Shown: positions 1 through 10,809, counted from the stretch's first letter. The stretch: DNA of 64,000 nt from Pyrenophora tritici-repentis (GCF_003171515.1 NC_089393.1:992001-1056000), one strand, 5' to 3'. Notes: a model not told the origin generated them from the letters alone. Numbers and translations: made by a program.

Positions 1-383
1 GTCGTCTTGGGCGCATATCTGCGGAAAGATGGGAAAGTTTCCCAAACTGGGATTCCCCCCTGTTCCAGAATCGTGAAGCGCTGAAAAACCGGTGATGTTT
101 GATCCGTCAGTAGAGAAGCCTCCGGTATTCGCGCCATCAACGTCGCCAACGGCTGTACAGTTATAAGCTTATAGGATAGTTCTACGATCAACATCTACTT
201 GCCTTTTGCCATGCCATACGGCAAAGTCGCACCTGAAAAGACGTTCCCACCATTTTGACTGCCTATCAACGGGTTGACCCATTTCAATACATCGACATCT
301 TCGGTTAGCCTCATTTGTAGTTTGGCTGATGATAGCGTAGTAAGGTGGGTGAAAGTCCACAGATAAATGATGAGGCTATACAT
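1..383 (-). CDS. GH92 alpha-mannosidase, secreted, N-terminal part (runs off left edge)
   Basis: Two exons are visible, 383-203 and 152-1, and the frame is still open at the window edge. The N-terminus is hydrophobic (about 18 residues ending SSA), a plausible signal peptide. It is followed by WVNPLIGSQNGGNVF, GATLPYGMAKAVGDVDG, GFSTDGSNITGFS and HDSGTGG, the well-known N-terminal signature of glycoside hydrolase family 92. This family consists of calcium-dependent exo-acting alpha-mannosidases that trim mannose from N-glycans or mannans. The intron (202-153) has a GC donor (GCAAGT) and a TACAG acceptor. Only this splice restores the conserved GMAKAV motif: the GT two bases later gives the wrong frame. 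The catalytic half is outside the window, so activity cannot be judged. Family call is secure; bond specificity is inference. Confidence 0.85.
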
Positions 384-1240
384 GCTGAACTGTACTCTCC
401 GTGCTGCAACAACGTGCGCACGCCGATCTTGTTTGGCAAAGCAATAGTATAACTTGTTTATGGAAACAATCGCAAGAATGGGTGGTTGCCTCTGAGGTAC
501 TCTGGGTTTGATTGAACAGCTAGGAACTATCTAGATAGCGACATATGTACCAAGAGCGAAGCATGTGAAAGGTAAGACCCATGTCTGCAACGGCCTTTCC
601 TGTCACCCTGGCGACGTCACTCGGGTTGGGAAGGTGATGGCTCCGTCCACTCCGAGTGGTGCGGGGTAATGCAACGGGCTTTCTGCTGCTATGTAACCTC
701 ATGGTTAATTGCAGTTATAAGAATTCTTTCCATTGCTGTCAGCATACCCCTACCATGGCATAGAGTTGAAGCTACAAGCTAAACAAGCCTCGCGCAGCTG
801 TCTTGTTGTGGCGTCCCATGGCGTTGTCGGCCAAGACAGCGCCCAGTGCTACCTACCCCACAACAGGTTTGTTTGTGCTAGCACAAGCTTCTGCACATAT
901 CACATGCAGTAGAATTTCCTTCGAAAATAGCGGCTAACGCAGAGCCGTGCACCGTAACGGCAGTTTTCAAGGTTTAATTTCACCGTGCCTGATTACCCCG
1001 GCAGATCAGAGGCTAAGCACTAACCATAAATATATCACCAAGCTTCAGACACGCAATCTTCTCGCGAAATATTACCTGGTGGGCCCCAGTGACCGAGCTG
1101 GAACAGAATATACTCTCGCTTCTTACGGAGATAGAAGCTGAACTTCTTTTTTGCAGACGATTTAGAGCCTAGATGATCCATCTTCTAACATTACAGTCGA
1201 TAATGCCAAACTCCGAAGATGGAAGTTTATATTCCAAATC
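384..1240. other. Intergenic, promoter side of the GH92 gene
   Basis: No convincing coding frame. Short open frames here lack family signatures and splice logic. It presumably holds the GH92 promoter and the 3' flank of the next gene on the same strand. Confidence 0.5.
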
Positions 1241-1849
1241 TCAGGATGCTGCTTTGCGTTCTAGGTTCTTGCCATGTAAAACGCCTAGCATCTTCAACCC
1301 TTCATCCTCAACTGCAACACTATCTTTGTCATTGCTTTCCTTTTTGACCAAAGTTACATGAGCCTGTGTAGTTTCCCATCCGCTGATGAGGAGAACCTCA
1401 TGGTCTCCCGGAGCCATGTCGCATCTCCAGCCATGTGCTACATTGAACGGATGAGTAGTTTTGAGCTGTTGCATATGCTTGATAACAGCGCGGTCGACCG
1501 ATTCAACCTGCTCTCCTTTGACATACATTCTCTCCATTGCCAGGATAGGCGCATCCGCTGGAATCAAATGCATGCCACCAAACTCCACGTGTATTGTCCA
1601 ACGAAATTCGAGCATGTCCTCCTGGGGTCCGAGAACCTCTTCCCGTGCCGGAGAAGCCAGAAACTTTAGATGAGCGTCCAGATCTGGCCATATACCCAGA
1701 ATGAAGATCAAATCGGGCTCCTCAACGGAGACGTAGAATTGCGAGTTGGTCTGTAGTTTGTCTCGGACAGCCGATAAAGTTTGGAGCAACGCTGGATCAT
1801 CCGCGGTAATACCTTTCAGACATAGCTGAGTGATCTCGAGAACCGGCAT
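1241..1849 (-). CDS. Tandem dimeric alpha/beta-barrel (ABM/EthD-like) protein, unknown function
   Basis: An intronless frame of 202 residues starting at the ATG at 1849 (MPVLEITQL). The frame continues upstream but has no earlier ATG. Two similar halves can be seen: EITQLCLKG followed by DLIFILGIWPDLDAHLKFL, and MERMYVKGE followed by EVLLISGWETTQAHVTL. Each has the beta-alpha-beta pattern and terminal W-x(3-5)-H signature typical of ferredoxin-like dimeric alpha/beta-barrel proteins (ABM, Dabb, EthD superfamily). Fungal proteins of this two-domain kind are common and mostly uncharacterised; relatives include monooxygenases and stress proteins, but no catalytic residue can be identified here. 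There is no signal peptide or membrane segment, so it is probably cytosolic. Superfamily placement is inference from pattern only. Confidence 0.65.
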   Translation of the reverse strand: MPVLEITQLCLKGITADDPALLQTLSAVRDKLQTNSQFYVSVEEPDLIFILGIWPDLDAHLKFLASPAREEVLGPQEDMLEFRWTIHVEFGGMHLIPADAPILAMERMYVKGEQVESVDRAVIKHMQQLKTTHPFNVAHGWRCDMAPGDHEVLLISGWETTQAHVTLVKKESNDKDSVAVEDEGLKMLGVLHGKNLERKAAS

Positions 1850-2238
1850 GCTTGCGGGCGTGAAACTGATAGCGGCTGGTATCGTTGACCAATATGAATA
1901 GGTACAGGGCAGAAACACTCGTGTGAGAAAAAAAGTTTGTAATTTTAAGACTAGCAGCTGGCGGCGTTATGGTCAACGTAAAAGCGATATTCCCATCCTA
2001 GAGGTGCTGACCTGGCCAAGTACCGTTGTTGCCCGCCTGATTAACCCTGGCCTTCTGTTCCTGGTGCCCCATGACGTTGTTGGCCAACCACGTGTCGAAC
2101 GTACAGTACTTAAGCCTTGGCTCCAACTGCGTCTCAACTTTAGTTTACTCAAAGCAATAACATCCTCCCAGAAGGTACCCATCCCTCGCAGTTGTGTAAA
2201 AACAAGCGGTTAGCACGCAATTCGTAAAGCATACAATT

Positions 2239-2501
2239 CTACTTACGAGGTCGCCCACTGCAAAAAGGATTCTTCCCGGGGTTTGCGTTGCATTTGTCGC
2301 AATTATGTTGCTGCTCTGCGCTTCCACAACGGCCCCATGTCGCTTCGTCGCATTTGCTCTGCCAGTGTAGGCACATAGCGCTGTAAGTATTTTCTTGGTG
2401 TGCATCGGCGCAGCAGGCAGCGTTTGTCATGTATGTTTTGTACGTTTTGCCAAACCGCTCCCACCAAGAAGGCTAAGAAATAGAATGAGAATAGCCCTCA
2501 T
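2239..2501 (-). CDS. Small cysteine-rich secreted-type protein (candidate effector-like peptide)
   Basis: Two exons give a 70-residue product. Exon 1 (2501-2444) encodes a classical signal peptide, MRAILILFLSLLGGSGLA. A 50-nt intron (2443-2394, GTACAA donor, CCAAG acceptor, phase 1) joins exon 2 (2393-2239), which encodes about 50 residues with six cysteines spaced C-x(7)-C-x(7)-C-x(8)-C-x(2)-C-x(9)-C, and stops after SGRPRK. Without the intron the signal-peptide frame stops after 24 codons and the cysteine frame has no leader, so each supports the other. A GTAAGT at 2246 with a TGCTAAC downstream could be a second intron giving an alternative C-terminus. No family is recognised. Small size, leader and even cysteine number resemble fungal secreted effectors or antimicrobial peptides, but function is unknown. 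Confidence 0.5.
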
Positions 2502-3966
2502 TTCAAATACTGTGAAGGTGATTGAGAGGAAAGTATCGATCGAGTTTGGGGTACTTTTAAAGAATGCAGACGTTTTGTATCAAACTCTGGTATGGATGTT
2601 TCTGATAGCGGTGTCTCCCTAACGTGTCAGTAGCCACCTTTTTTGTGTTTGTGTTGAGAATATCTGGGTTCAGTCCAGGTAGAAGGTGCTTGGGGATCAC
2701 ATGATGTGCTGGTGTGGCAGGCACTGCCCGGTGGGCAATAGCACCCACCACAATAGAGTGAGACCTTGACAGATAACACGACAGTTAATACAATACGTTG
2801 CAGCCACCCCGCCTTGTCCCTCCTCCCACTCGGTTATCCATAGTAGTCATACTACTAGAGGGACCTTGTTTCAATAGTTTGGATCATAGCCTAATATGGA
2901 ACCACTTACTAAATGAATGAAGCTGTTGATGGGTGTCCGCAGCGAGTCTAGAACAATTCGTCTCGTATTTGGTATTGGTCCGAAACTCAATTCTTGCTTA
3001 CAATTTTCTACTCTAAGATTTCTTATGGGTGAGTTTGCCTCATTCAATTGCCGTGGTACAGTCAGAACCTTCTTGGTCTGAGAACCGAATGTTAATCCGG
3101 GTCAGCCGGCACTCTATGATTGCGATATATTTACCGAAATGAAAAACAACAAAAAAGTAATTCATCCGTAGTGGTACGCAAGACCACGAGATTTCTTTGT
3201 GTTTCGTAGACACACAATGTGTTCAATGACTGAATTCTGCACCAGTACCAACAATATCAGCACATCAAACACTGACAGGCAGCACAAACTCAACTGAGAC
3301 GACGCGTACTCAGAAGTGACCACCAACCCCATATCCTATACCCCACAACAACCCCATAGCCTGTCGCTCCACACGCCCCACCAGTTCGTACATGAACTTT
3401 GTAACGCCCATCAGCTTATTAGCTCCCCGCGATACTACCGAATAAACTACCGAATGCCTCGCGGGTGGCTTACCCATACGAAGAACATGCACTGTAGCCA
3501 GTTACATTTTTGTACTTTACATCAGAGCACACCTTCAAATGCTTCCAGGCAGAACGCTTTGTATTGCCCTGACTATTGACTGTTCACCATTTTACTTTCG
3601 CTTTCGCTCAACTGGCCGGGCTAGAGAGACTAGTGATCTCTTTAGAATTCTAGTAGTTCTAGATCCCTGGAGTCAATATGTTTACTTCTAGCCGTGAGAG
3701 TTTGTTTGATACGCTCGATTGTTCGAGACAGGAGCTCGTGTGTACAGAAAGATGAAGATTTGGGTATTATGCGTAGATGCATCTTCTGGATACTCGATCG
3801 TAGATGCATGGGGAAGTTTCTCAGCTCCTCACCTTCACCTGCTGCGATGTCATCCTTGTTGCACTTTCCAAAAGTGCAAGCCCCACTTCTGCAACCTCAA
3901 CAGCCGATTTCGTAGTATACGTCTTCCCTCTTTCTACGTTAAACCCTTATCAGTACAGTAAACGCG
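2502..3966. other. Intergenic, no gene recognised
   Basis: Short frames only, none with a signature. The sequence is relatively AT-rich and includes the promoter region of the small secreted-type gene. Confidence 0.5.
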
Positions 3967-4884
3967 ATGGCGTCTCGAGATCAAGTTCCGCCGGCGCCTT
4001 CAATCCTGTAAGTCAGGTTGAAAGACATTCCAGGGTTTCAAAAGCTAACGTTGGCAAAGCACCGCTACTGCAGGTGACATCGTGCTCCTGAAGAGAAGGT
4101 GTAGTGCCTCTGTTAGATATCGAGCTACAGCCCTGTGAGTAAAATGAGTATCGAGCACTCAGTGTTCCCTTAATAACACAATTATTCAGTCAAGGTTTTC
4201 GTCGAATGGCTGTATACAGGCGTACTTCCCGATTCAAAGAAGGCTTGGCTTGAGAAGCTCGACCTTGTTCAGGGCGAAGAAGACTGTATGCAAACGTACA
4301 CCGCCCTGGGTCTAGTCCTGCTTAAAGCCTATGTCCTCGGTGACCGATTCGTTGCGCCGACTTTCCGTTCGGCCATTATGGATAGCATCATTTCGCATGT
4401 GCTTATGTCCGACAAAAACGACGAACTTCCCGGTGCTTCCATCGAACTGGTCAACTACTCGTACATCAATGTTGTTTCGAAGAGTGCAGTTGTGCAGCTC
4501 CTAGTTGATGGGTTTTGTAAGCATTGGCCCTTTGCTAACGGTTCAATCAAGACTGTTCACAAGGAACTACCCTCGGCATTTCTGCACCGGACTTTGGCCA
4601 GGTTCGGCGGGGTGCAATGGGCATGCGAGGAGCCTCTTCGTTGCCGCAAAGGAGTGATTGCAGCAGGGGACAAGATCGACAGGTATCGTTACAGTGGAGG
4701 AAGTGCGGCCGTACAGGCTGAGGCTGAGTACAAAGTTGTGTCCGAGGAAGAGACGATGTTGAAGCACAAGCTGCGGAGCCGATGCTACAGGGAACATCTC
4801 ACAGAGCAGGGTAAAAATGATTGTGCCAAAACATACTCCCACATGCGTTACGACGAGGAAGCTGACTACGGCTTCTTTGAGTGA
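3967..4884 (+). pseudogene. BTB/POZ-type gene, probably damaged (core of BTB domain missing)
   Basis: The 5' part starts at ATG 3967 (MASRDQVPPAPSIL). A clean intron (4008-4059, GTAAGT, GCTAACG) leads to LTATAGDIVLLK, the typical start of a fungal BTB domain. About one codon later the frame breaks: the following stretch reads EGVVPLLDIELQP in another frame, then crosses a second intron (4135-4189, GTGAGT) into FKVFVEWLYTGVLPDS and a long frame (to 4884) with LLKAYVLGDRFVAPTFRSA, the back half of a BTB protein. The conserved middle (the VHK and SPFF region expected in BTB proteins) is absent. I read this as an internal deletion plus frameshift, so a pseudogene or a gene truncated to the C-terminal frame from 4288 (198 residues). 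An unseen splice pattern is the alternative. Confidence 0.5.
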
Positions 4885-5260
4885 GGGTATATGATGGCTT
4901 CGGAGGAATGATAACGGACGGTTTCGGAACATATCTCAGGCATACTGATGGATAATTCGTACCCGAGATAGTCGAGGGCGAATATGGGCTCTGATCGGCA
5001 TCTGCGTATCAATGCATCATGAGCTAAGCAAGACCAAGTAGGGCTAACGAATAAATCAAAGAACAAAGCAAATAAAAGATGTGATTCGTGATCTCATAAG
5101 CCCGAGCACTTCGCGCAAGACCAATCTACCATCAGAATAAAAACCCTCTCATGCAGTACCCATGCCCAGACATGCCCGATCATCATGGGCAACCCAATGC
5201 CCCGAAGCCCATAAACAGGCTACTGTTCACCGACAGTAGTACCGTTACATGTATCTAAGA
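4885..5260. other. Short intergenic gap between convergent genes
   Basis: Lies between the 3' ends of the BTB gene and the mitochondrial-type gene. No gene seen; both transcripts presumably end here. Confidence 0.5.
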
Positions 5261-5954
5261 CTAAGCCCTAGTGGGGCCGCGTTTGGAAACACCGATATCC
5301 TCCATGAAGTCGGTCAAGATCTGTCTGACCATGCTCTCGCCCTCTTGGCGGGTCTCGGTGAACTTGTTGGCAACGGTCTCAGCCATGCCCTGGTAATCAA
5401 ACTGGTTTGTGTCGGTCATCTCGGACATGGCAGAGGGGGAGTGGATGTGGGTACCATCAGCGGCAACGGTGTAGATGGTTGGCTGCATGACCTGTGTAGC
5501 GCATTCGTCAGCATCATGTCATGACGCAAGAGCCGAAAGATAAGGAAAGACTTACCACGTTATCGCTCTCGGAAGAGTGACCCTGGACATCGGCCCACGG
5601 GAGGATCGGAACTCGGAGACCGAGAGGCGCGCTCCTTGTCTCCGGATCAAAGTCCGGAATATAGGTAAAATCCATGGTACTGGAATCCTTGATGGCCTTT
5701 CGGCTCCTCGATGTGTTGAAGCGTCGGACTTTGTTGCCAGTCTCCGTGGCTTCCGGGACAGGAATGACCTGTTCGCCAGAAAGACGAATTGGGTTTGTAC
5801 GACGATTTGAGGCGTAGGGCTTGTCGGTTGTGAGGAGCGAGGAGAAGGTTGTTGGGCCCGTCATGGAGAGCTGACGGACAGTGAGGCGGGGACCGAGGAG
5901 ACGGGGACCTGCGAGGGCGCTCATAGCGCGGATGCACGGTTTTGAGGCTTGCAT
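5261..5954 (-). CDS. Conserved hypothetical protein, probable mitochondrial targeting sequence
   Basis: Two exons (5954-5556 and 5491-5261) joined by a 64-nt intron (5555-5492, GTAAGT donor, CACAG acceptor) give 209 residues. The N-terminus MQASKPCIRAMSALAGPRLL continues with Arg and Ser but no acidic residue, a typical mitochondrial presequence, so I prefer this ATG over an upstream in-frame one at 6017. The body contains FTYIPDFDPETRSAPLGLRVP and ends with a polar helix-rich region (ETVANKFTETRQEGESMVRQ). No membrane segment and no catalytic motif are visible. I do not recognise the family. The coherent splice and codon pattern make the gene itself likely; the mitochondrial location is inference from the N-terminus alone. 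Confidence 0.7.
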
Positions 5955-7254
5955 GTTGAGAATGTGTGGTAGTGTATTGATTGAAGGTAAAGTGCAAGGA
6001 GGATAACGATGTAGCAATGGAAGCAGCTGACAGCGAAAAGAAGGCGGATTATAAAGTAGTGGGAAGATGATAGATTAGATATTATGAGACGATAAGGTTT
6101 CGATGAAGACTACAAGCTTCGGGAATGGTCGGAAGATTTGATCGCGATCAGGATATCCGGCAGGCTGGGAGGTGTTGAGAAGGTGGAATGACAGAGCAAG
6201 GTCGCGATCGGGAGGGGAAGCTGTCCCTTTTCTAATGCTCAAACCTTAGGCGCAGCAGCCACGGCCTTTCCAGACCTCTTGGCCTTTGGTTTGGAAGCGG
6301 TCAGTGGGCTGTGCGACGACGCATCACACCATCATAAGTTGTTCATAACACTGACTGCTCTATCGGGGATGCAGCAATAGGCTCCGTTGTGCTCAGTGGA
6401 TGAGAGGAAGCTTGGGGCAGCTGCCATACTGCATCTGTTACAAGCGGGGGCCCGAGCCAATGGACGAGATCCACCAGCCCTCTTCCCCGCACTTTCGACA
6501 CCTCCCAGCTTGCGCTTGCGGAAGAGAGCAACGAGCGTGCTAAGAACGATGAGAACTTGTCTTGAAATTCCTTGAAAATTGTATATTTCAACAAATATAC
6601 ATAATGGTGTCCTTGGTGACACCCGTTGACAGCCGTTGAGCACATGACGATGGCGCGAAAATGTCGGTGTAGACCTTGTTGAACGCGCCGCTGACAGGGG
6701 GGATCGTCATAGGGTTAGCGATGTCGGCTCCCTCCCGCAACCATGCAGCACTGGTGTGCCTGTATGATCGGCTCTCCGCCCACCGCTAGCACTGTACGCT
6801 ACAAGTGAGGCGCGCGATAAGGCGATGCAACGAGCCTATGATGCTCCTCAACCCCTCAAGACCAGAGGCTTGGGCATTGCTTGTGTCAGATCTGCTGGCG
6901 ACAGCACACGAGTCTGCAACGCAATCGCCATGGCAGTGACCATCTCGGCCACCCGATAGCTTCGTGGCTGAACTCCGGCAGCTCTAATACTCCGAGTCAA
7001 CCGTCGAGTAGAATGCCAAAACTAGGCATTTTTCTGCTCGCAAAATGTTCCTAGTAGAGTAAAGTGAGGCTACAAGCTATGGATACACCGTTCCACAGCC
7101 CTGCCTAGAATCCGTCATTATTCAACGCCCCACCATCGGAGCATAGGGATATAGGGGTAAACCCATGACTCGACTAATCCTCAGTAGAATACACGTATAA
7201 CAGCCAAAGATATATCATGTGTAGCCCAAAAATTTGTCATCAATCAGTTAGATC
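5955..7254. other. Intergenic, no protein gene recognised
   Basis: Only short frames without signatures. It contains the promoter side of the mitochondrial-type gene and the 5' flank of the tRNA-Pro gene. Confidence 0.5.
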
Positions 7255-7409
7255 GGCCTGATGGTCTAGTGGTGTAAGTAGCGTCCAACGCCTCGCTCTC
7301 CGCCCATATCTAACAACCCCCCCAGATGATTGTCGCTTCGGGTTATCTTTACCTGGATACAGTGTATCTGTTCTGTGACAGGCCCCGGGTTCGAATCCCG
7401 GTCAGGCCC
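7255..7409 (+). tRNA. tRNA-Pro (anticodon CGG) with two introns
   Basis: The cloverleaf is complete once two insertions are removed. Acceptor arm GGCCTGA (7255-7261) pairs perfectly with TCAGGCC (7402-7408), discriminator C at 7409. The anticodon stem GTCGC (7332-7336) pairs with GTGAC (7375-7379, one G-U). The loop is TTCGGG plus T7374, anticodon CGG at 7339-7341. The T arm is CCGGG-TTCGAAT-CCCGG (7385-7401). A box TGGTCTAGTGG and B box GGTTCGAATCC are intact. A 31-nt insertion (7343-7373) sits at the canonical 37/38 position recognised by the tRNA splicing endonuclease. A second, 52-nt insertion (7274-7325) lies in the D-loop and looks like an mRNA intron; it is described separately. The joined tRNA is 72 nt. 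It reads CCG codons. If the D-loop insertion cannot be removed, this copy would be non-functional. Confidence 0.85.
7274..7325 (+). other. Spliceosomal-type intron inside the D-loop of tRNA-Pro
   Basis: The 52-nt insert starts GTAAGT, has ATCTAAC as a branch site at about 7308-7314, then a C-rich tract and CCCAG. Size, donor, branch site and branch-to-acceptor spacing all match the protein-gene introns in this window. Its removal joins TAGTGGT to ATGATT, the normal proline tRNA D-arm. Known family context: U6 snRNA of fission yeast and rDNA of some lichen ascomycetes carry mRNA-type introns, but I know of no established tRNA example. That it is spliced is inference. Confidence 0.7.
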
Positions 7410-8592
7410 AACCTTTTTTGGCTCCTATTTTGCCATCCGGCGGAGGTTTGGCTTTCTTTTTTGCTTTCACGCTTTTTGCCAAAAAATTAAGCGAGATCTA
7501 GGTAGTGATGTCGGGTGATATAGACACATGGCGACTACACAAACATGCCGAGCTCTTATAAGGCATAGATCTACTTAGCAGGTTTTTAATACTCTAGACC
7601 TCCTTCTTCTTCTGCTCCTTTTTGCCGAAAAGTCGGGAGAGTGAAGGGAGAATGTAGTAGAAGGCAACCACGACGGGGTAACAGAAGCAACACTCTACCC
7701 GTGTTCTACTCTTCAGCCAGGCCTCGTCCACTCCAAACCTTTCTTCTGATATCTCGACCTTTCTTTTTTGAAGTGCCTGCATTCATTTCGTCAAAACATC
7801 ACCCGGGAAACGGCGGAAGAACCCCCGGCATTGACAGTCTTAGGAAGCAACAACGAACATTCCTTCTCTTACAGTAATCAAGAGTGTAAGAAGAAAGAGC
7901 CGTCGGGACCTCCTTCCTGATCACCCCACCCACCGCAATACTAAGCAAGCACGAATGGGTCAACCGTGAGAAACCATCCAAGTGGCATGTCTGTTGCGCT
8001 GCTATTATGAGGTTTGCCAAAGGGGACGCTGGATTTGGAACATGGCCGTTGTCTTTGTTTGCTACGTTTCCCCGACAGTGCTACTTGTGCCGCACTGTTG
8101 TGTTCGGCCGAGAAACATCCTATCAGCGGGACAGTAGGAGAATTGGCAAGTGTAAAGCAAGGTAGAAACATGGCGTAAAGTCCGTCCAACACTTCCTTTC
8201 AGCTGTCCAAGCCACTCTAGCCACAGCCGACAGCACATGGCTCTTCTCCGTGAACCTTGGCCAAATCAGCCACTATGCAGTAACCGTGGATTGTAGCATG
8301 TGGATCTAGACCCTCTGCTCCCTGGCATCCAAACAAGTCCATGTTCATCACAACCACAAGAGATGAACAAAAATAGTCGATTACGTAAAATCTACTATCG
8401 TCTACAGCAAACGCCCTCAGGCAAGCCTCGGAAACATCGCAAAAACTCCTTTGTGTACTCAAATCCCGGGGTATAAGATGACCCTGCTCTCGCGCATAAA
8501 GCAGTGAAAGTGGTATCTAACATATGAAGCGACAGAAAGTTGATGTAGTCATAAACGCGTAGGAGGATCATAAGGAGAAGAAGCCGAAAATA
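7410..8592. other. Intergenic, 3' of tRNA-Pro and of CRZ1
   Basis: A T-run directly after the tRNA (CCTTTTTTGG, about 7412) is a plausible RNA polymerase III terminator. No coding frame with any family signature; the right end is the CRZ1 3' flank. Confidence 0.5.
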
Positions 8593-10809
8593 TCACCGTC
8601 CGTCATAGGAATCGCTGACCCAGCCATTGTTGCCACCGGCATAAATGGTCTGGTGATTGCCCTGCTGGTACTCATTCTCCTCTTCGTAGTATTCGCCTCC
8701 ACTAGAAGCATCAAAACTGCTACGACCGCTAACGTCTCCATCCTCGTCAGGCGGTCCGGCAGGGAGCTGGTCCCATTGAATACCCGCAAGCGCAGGGTAC
8801 TGAGCTAGAAGAGCTGCTGGCAAGAACTGCTGCGATGATTGCATGCCACCGGGCTGAGAGTATGAATCAAAGCCAGGCTGTCCAGACATCATACCGCCAA
8901 AGTTCTGAGCAGGCATTGGCGCAAACATGCCGTTGCCGTTGTTCATCTGCTGATTCTGGCCATCCCATTCACCCTTCTCGCGTGCCTCCTCTTCAAGCAA
9001 GGGACGAATACATACGCGACCAGCTTCAGATCGGAAGTGACGACCCAAAGCATCCGCACGAGCGAAGCGCCTGCCACAACCCCAGTTGCTACCATCTTTG
9101 AGATTACCGCGGCACACAAACTTCTTCTCCCCAGAATGTAGTCCTTCATGTCGTTTCCGATCGTGCTGACGTGCGAATGCTTTGCCACATACGCTGCACA
9201 CAAAAGGACGCTCGTCTGTATGTGTACGCAAATGCGACCGAAGATTGTACGCTCTTGTAAAGCGCTTCGGGCATAGTGTGCACTGAAATGTCGCGGGGTG
9301 CTTTTGCGTACGCTTCGGGTTTGACCCATCAGCAGGCGCAGGCCTCGAAGGATCTGCAAGATCCAAAATGTAGTCGCGATTGGGCACGCTTGAAGTAGAC
9401 GAGCGGCGAGAAGACTTGCCTGAAGGCGAGGGAGATCGAGACTTTGCGGCGTTGGGAGACAGTGATCGGCGCACTTCAGAGCCAGGCGTAGATGCGCGCG
9501 AACTAGCGCTACTAAATGGATCGGATTTGGCGCGCATCCTGTTCCGACTACGTGCTAGTGACTGTTAGAAACGCCCCAAAAAAGTGATGAATTGCTTACA
9601 TCGGTCAGGCGGGCTCAGCGCATCTATCTGGTGCTCAGGCTTCGGCGGCTCAAAGCTCGGCTGGCGCGAGGGCGGGGCAAAGTCAATGTTGATCTCCGGC
9701 GGTGACATTGCATCGGCTTGGCCAAACTCAGGCATAGGCTGGTTCAGCGATGGAAAGGGTTCTGAGCTCTGTCCTGAGTACCCGTTCATGCTCGGGTTCG
9801 CATACGGGTTCATGTTCTGGTTCAGACCGAATGTCTCGGGCTGAAACTGGGGTAGCACCTGCTGATTCTGCGGGAGCAGACGAGGCGAGATGTGTGGACT
9901 GTTGCCCGCGCTGAGGTGTGCATTGCCGCTGTTCAAGTTGAATCTGTCAAAGCCTGGGACGGGATCCTGGAACAGCTGTGGGTCATTTTGCGCGTTGAGG
10001 AGCGGCGACGGCTGGTCATTGTCGAAGCTGTCGTGCTGTTGCAGGTAGGGAGAGTTGTGTACAGAGGAAGCGACGTCGGAAAAGGCGGCATCGCTATTTC
10101 CCCTAGACCTATGACCTCCGAAGCTTGCGCCTGCCATCTGCCCCCACTCTGTTCCATACGCAGCGCTGGGGTCCAAGGACGTGTTGCGCGAGTGACCTGG
10201 AGGCCTGAACGGACCTTGATTTATGTTCGGAGACGCGTGTGGACTTGGGCTCTGGTGGCTGTTCATGTTTGGCAGGAGGTGTGGCGGGGTAGGCGCGTTG
10301 TGTTGTGCGGTTGCCATCTGGTGCATGAGCTCGGATGGGTTGACCGACTGATTTTGTTGCGACTGCGTTTCGAGCAGATGCGGATCGAGTGTGTTTCCCA
10401 GGTACGACGACAGCGATTGGTTCTGGCCGAGGGCGTTGCTCTGGAAGAAGTTGAAGTCGGGATTGTTTGTGTTGGTCAGGTCAAGTGGGTCAGGCGAGAT
10501 ATTATTGCTGCCTTGGGGGCCAAATTGAGGCGTATTGTGCTGAGAAATACTCTGTGTCGTCTGGAAGAAACCCGGATCGGCAAAGGAAGTTTGCTGCGAA
10601 AAGGGCTGTCCCTGGGTGGTGGTAAGGAACTGCGCGTTGTTTAGCCCCGCGCTGGTGACGGCGTACGAGGACGGGTCCTGGATAGCTTCGAAGCCCAAGT
10701 TTGCGTTGTGCTGATGCTGGAATGGCGCGTGTGGGCTGGGCGAGGGTGAGTGTCCTTTATGAATGCGCTGGCCCGTAGAGGGAGAGCGCCCTCGTTGTTG
10801 GATATCCAT
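8593..10809 (-). CDS. crz1: Calcineurin-responsive C2H2 zinc-finger transcription factor CRZ1/CrzA
   Basis: Two exons (10809-9600 and 9554-8593) with a 45-nt intron (9599-9555, GTAAGC donor). The acceptor is the TAG at 9555-9557; the nearer CAG would create a stop. Product 723 residues. The N-terminal 400 residues are rich in Gln, Asn, Ser and Pro. At about 371-376 there is PEINID, a PxIxIT-like calcineurin docking motif. After an SRSRNR serine-rich linker come two canonical C2H2 fingers (FQCTLC...H, FVCSVC...H, about 493-545) and a third atypical finger (FVCRGNL...[14 protein letters not shown]) characteristic of Crz1. In fungi calcineurin dephosphorylates Crz1, which enters the nucleus and activates calcium, ion and cell-wall stress genes. 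A GNGGCKCA-type site lies upstream and could allow self-regulation (inference). Confidence 0.92.

Noticed and set aside
520..702. Open frame with basic and Pro-rich sequence
   Set aside because: No signature, no splice partners, in the promoter area of the GH92 gene.
1973..2182. Minus-strand frame that could be a third exon of the small secreted-type gene
   Set aside because: A GTAAGT/TGCTAAC pair could join it, but the extension is basic and featureless; the unspliced stop after six cysteines is simpler. Left as a note in the gene entry.
7330..7518. Open frame running through the tRNA-Pro gene
   Set aside because: It is an accidental reading of the tRNA and its flank.
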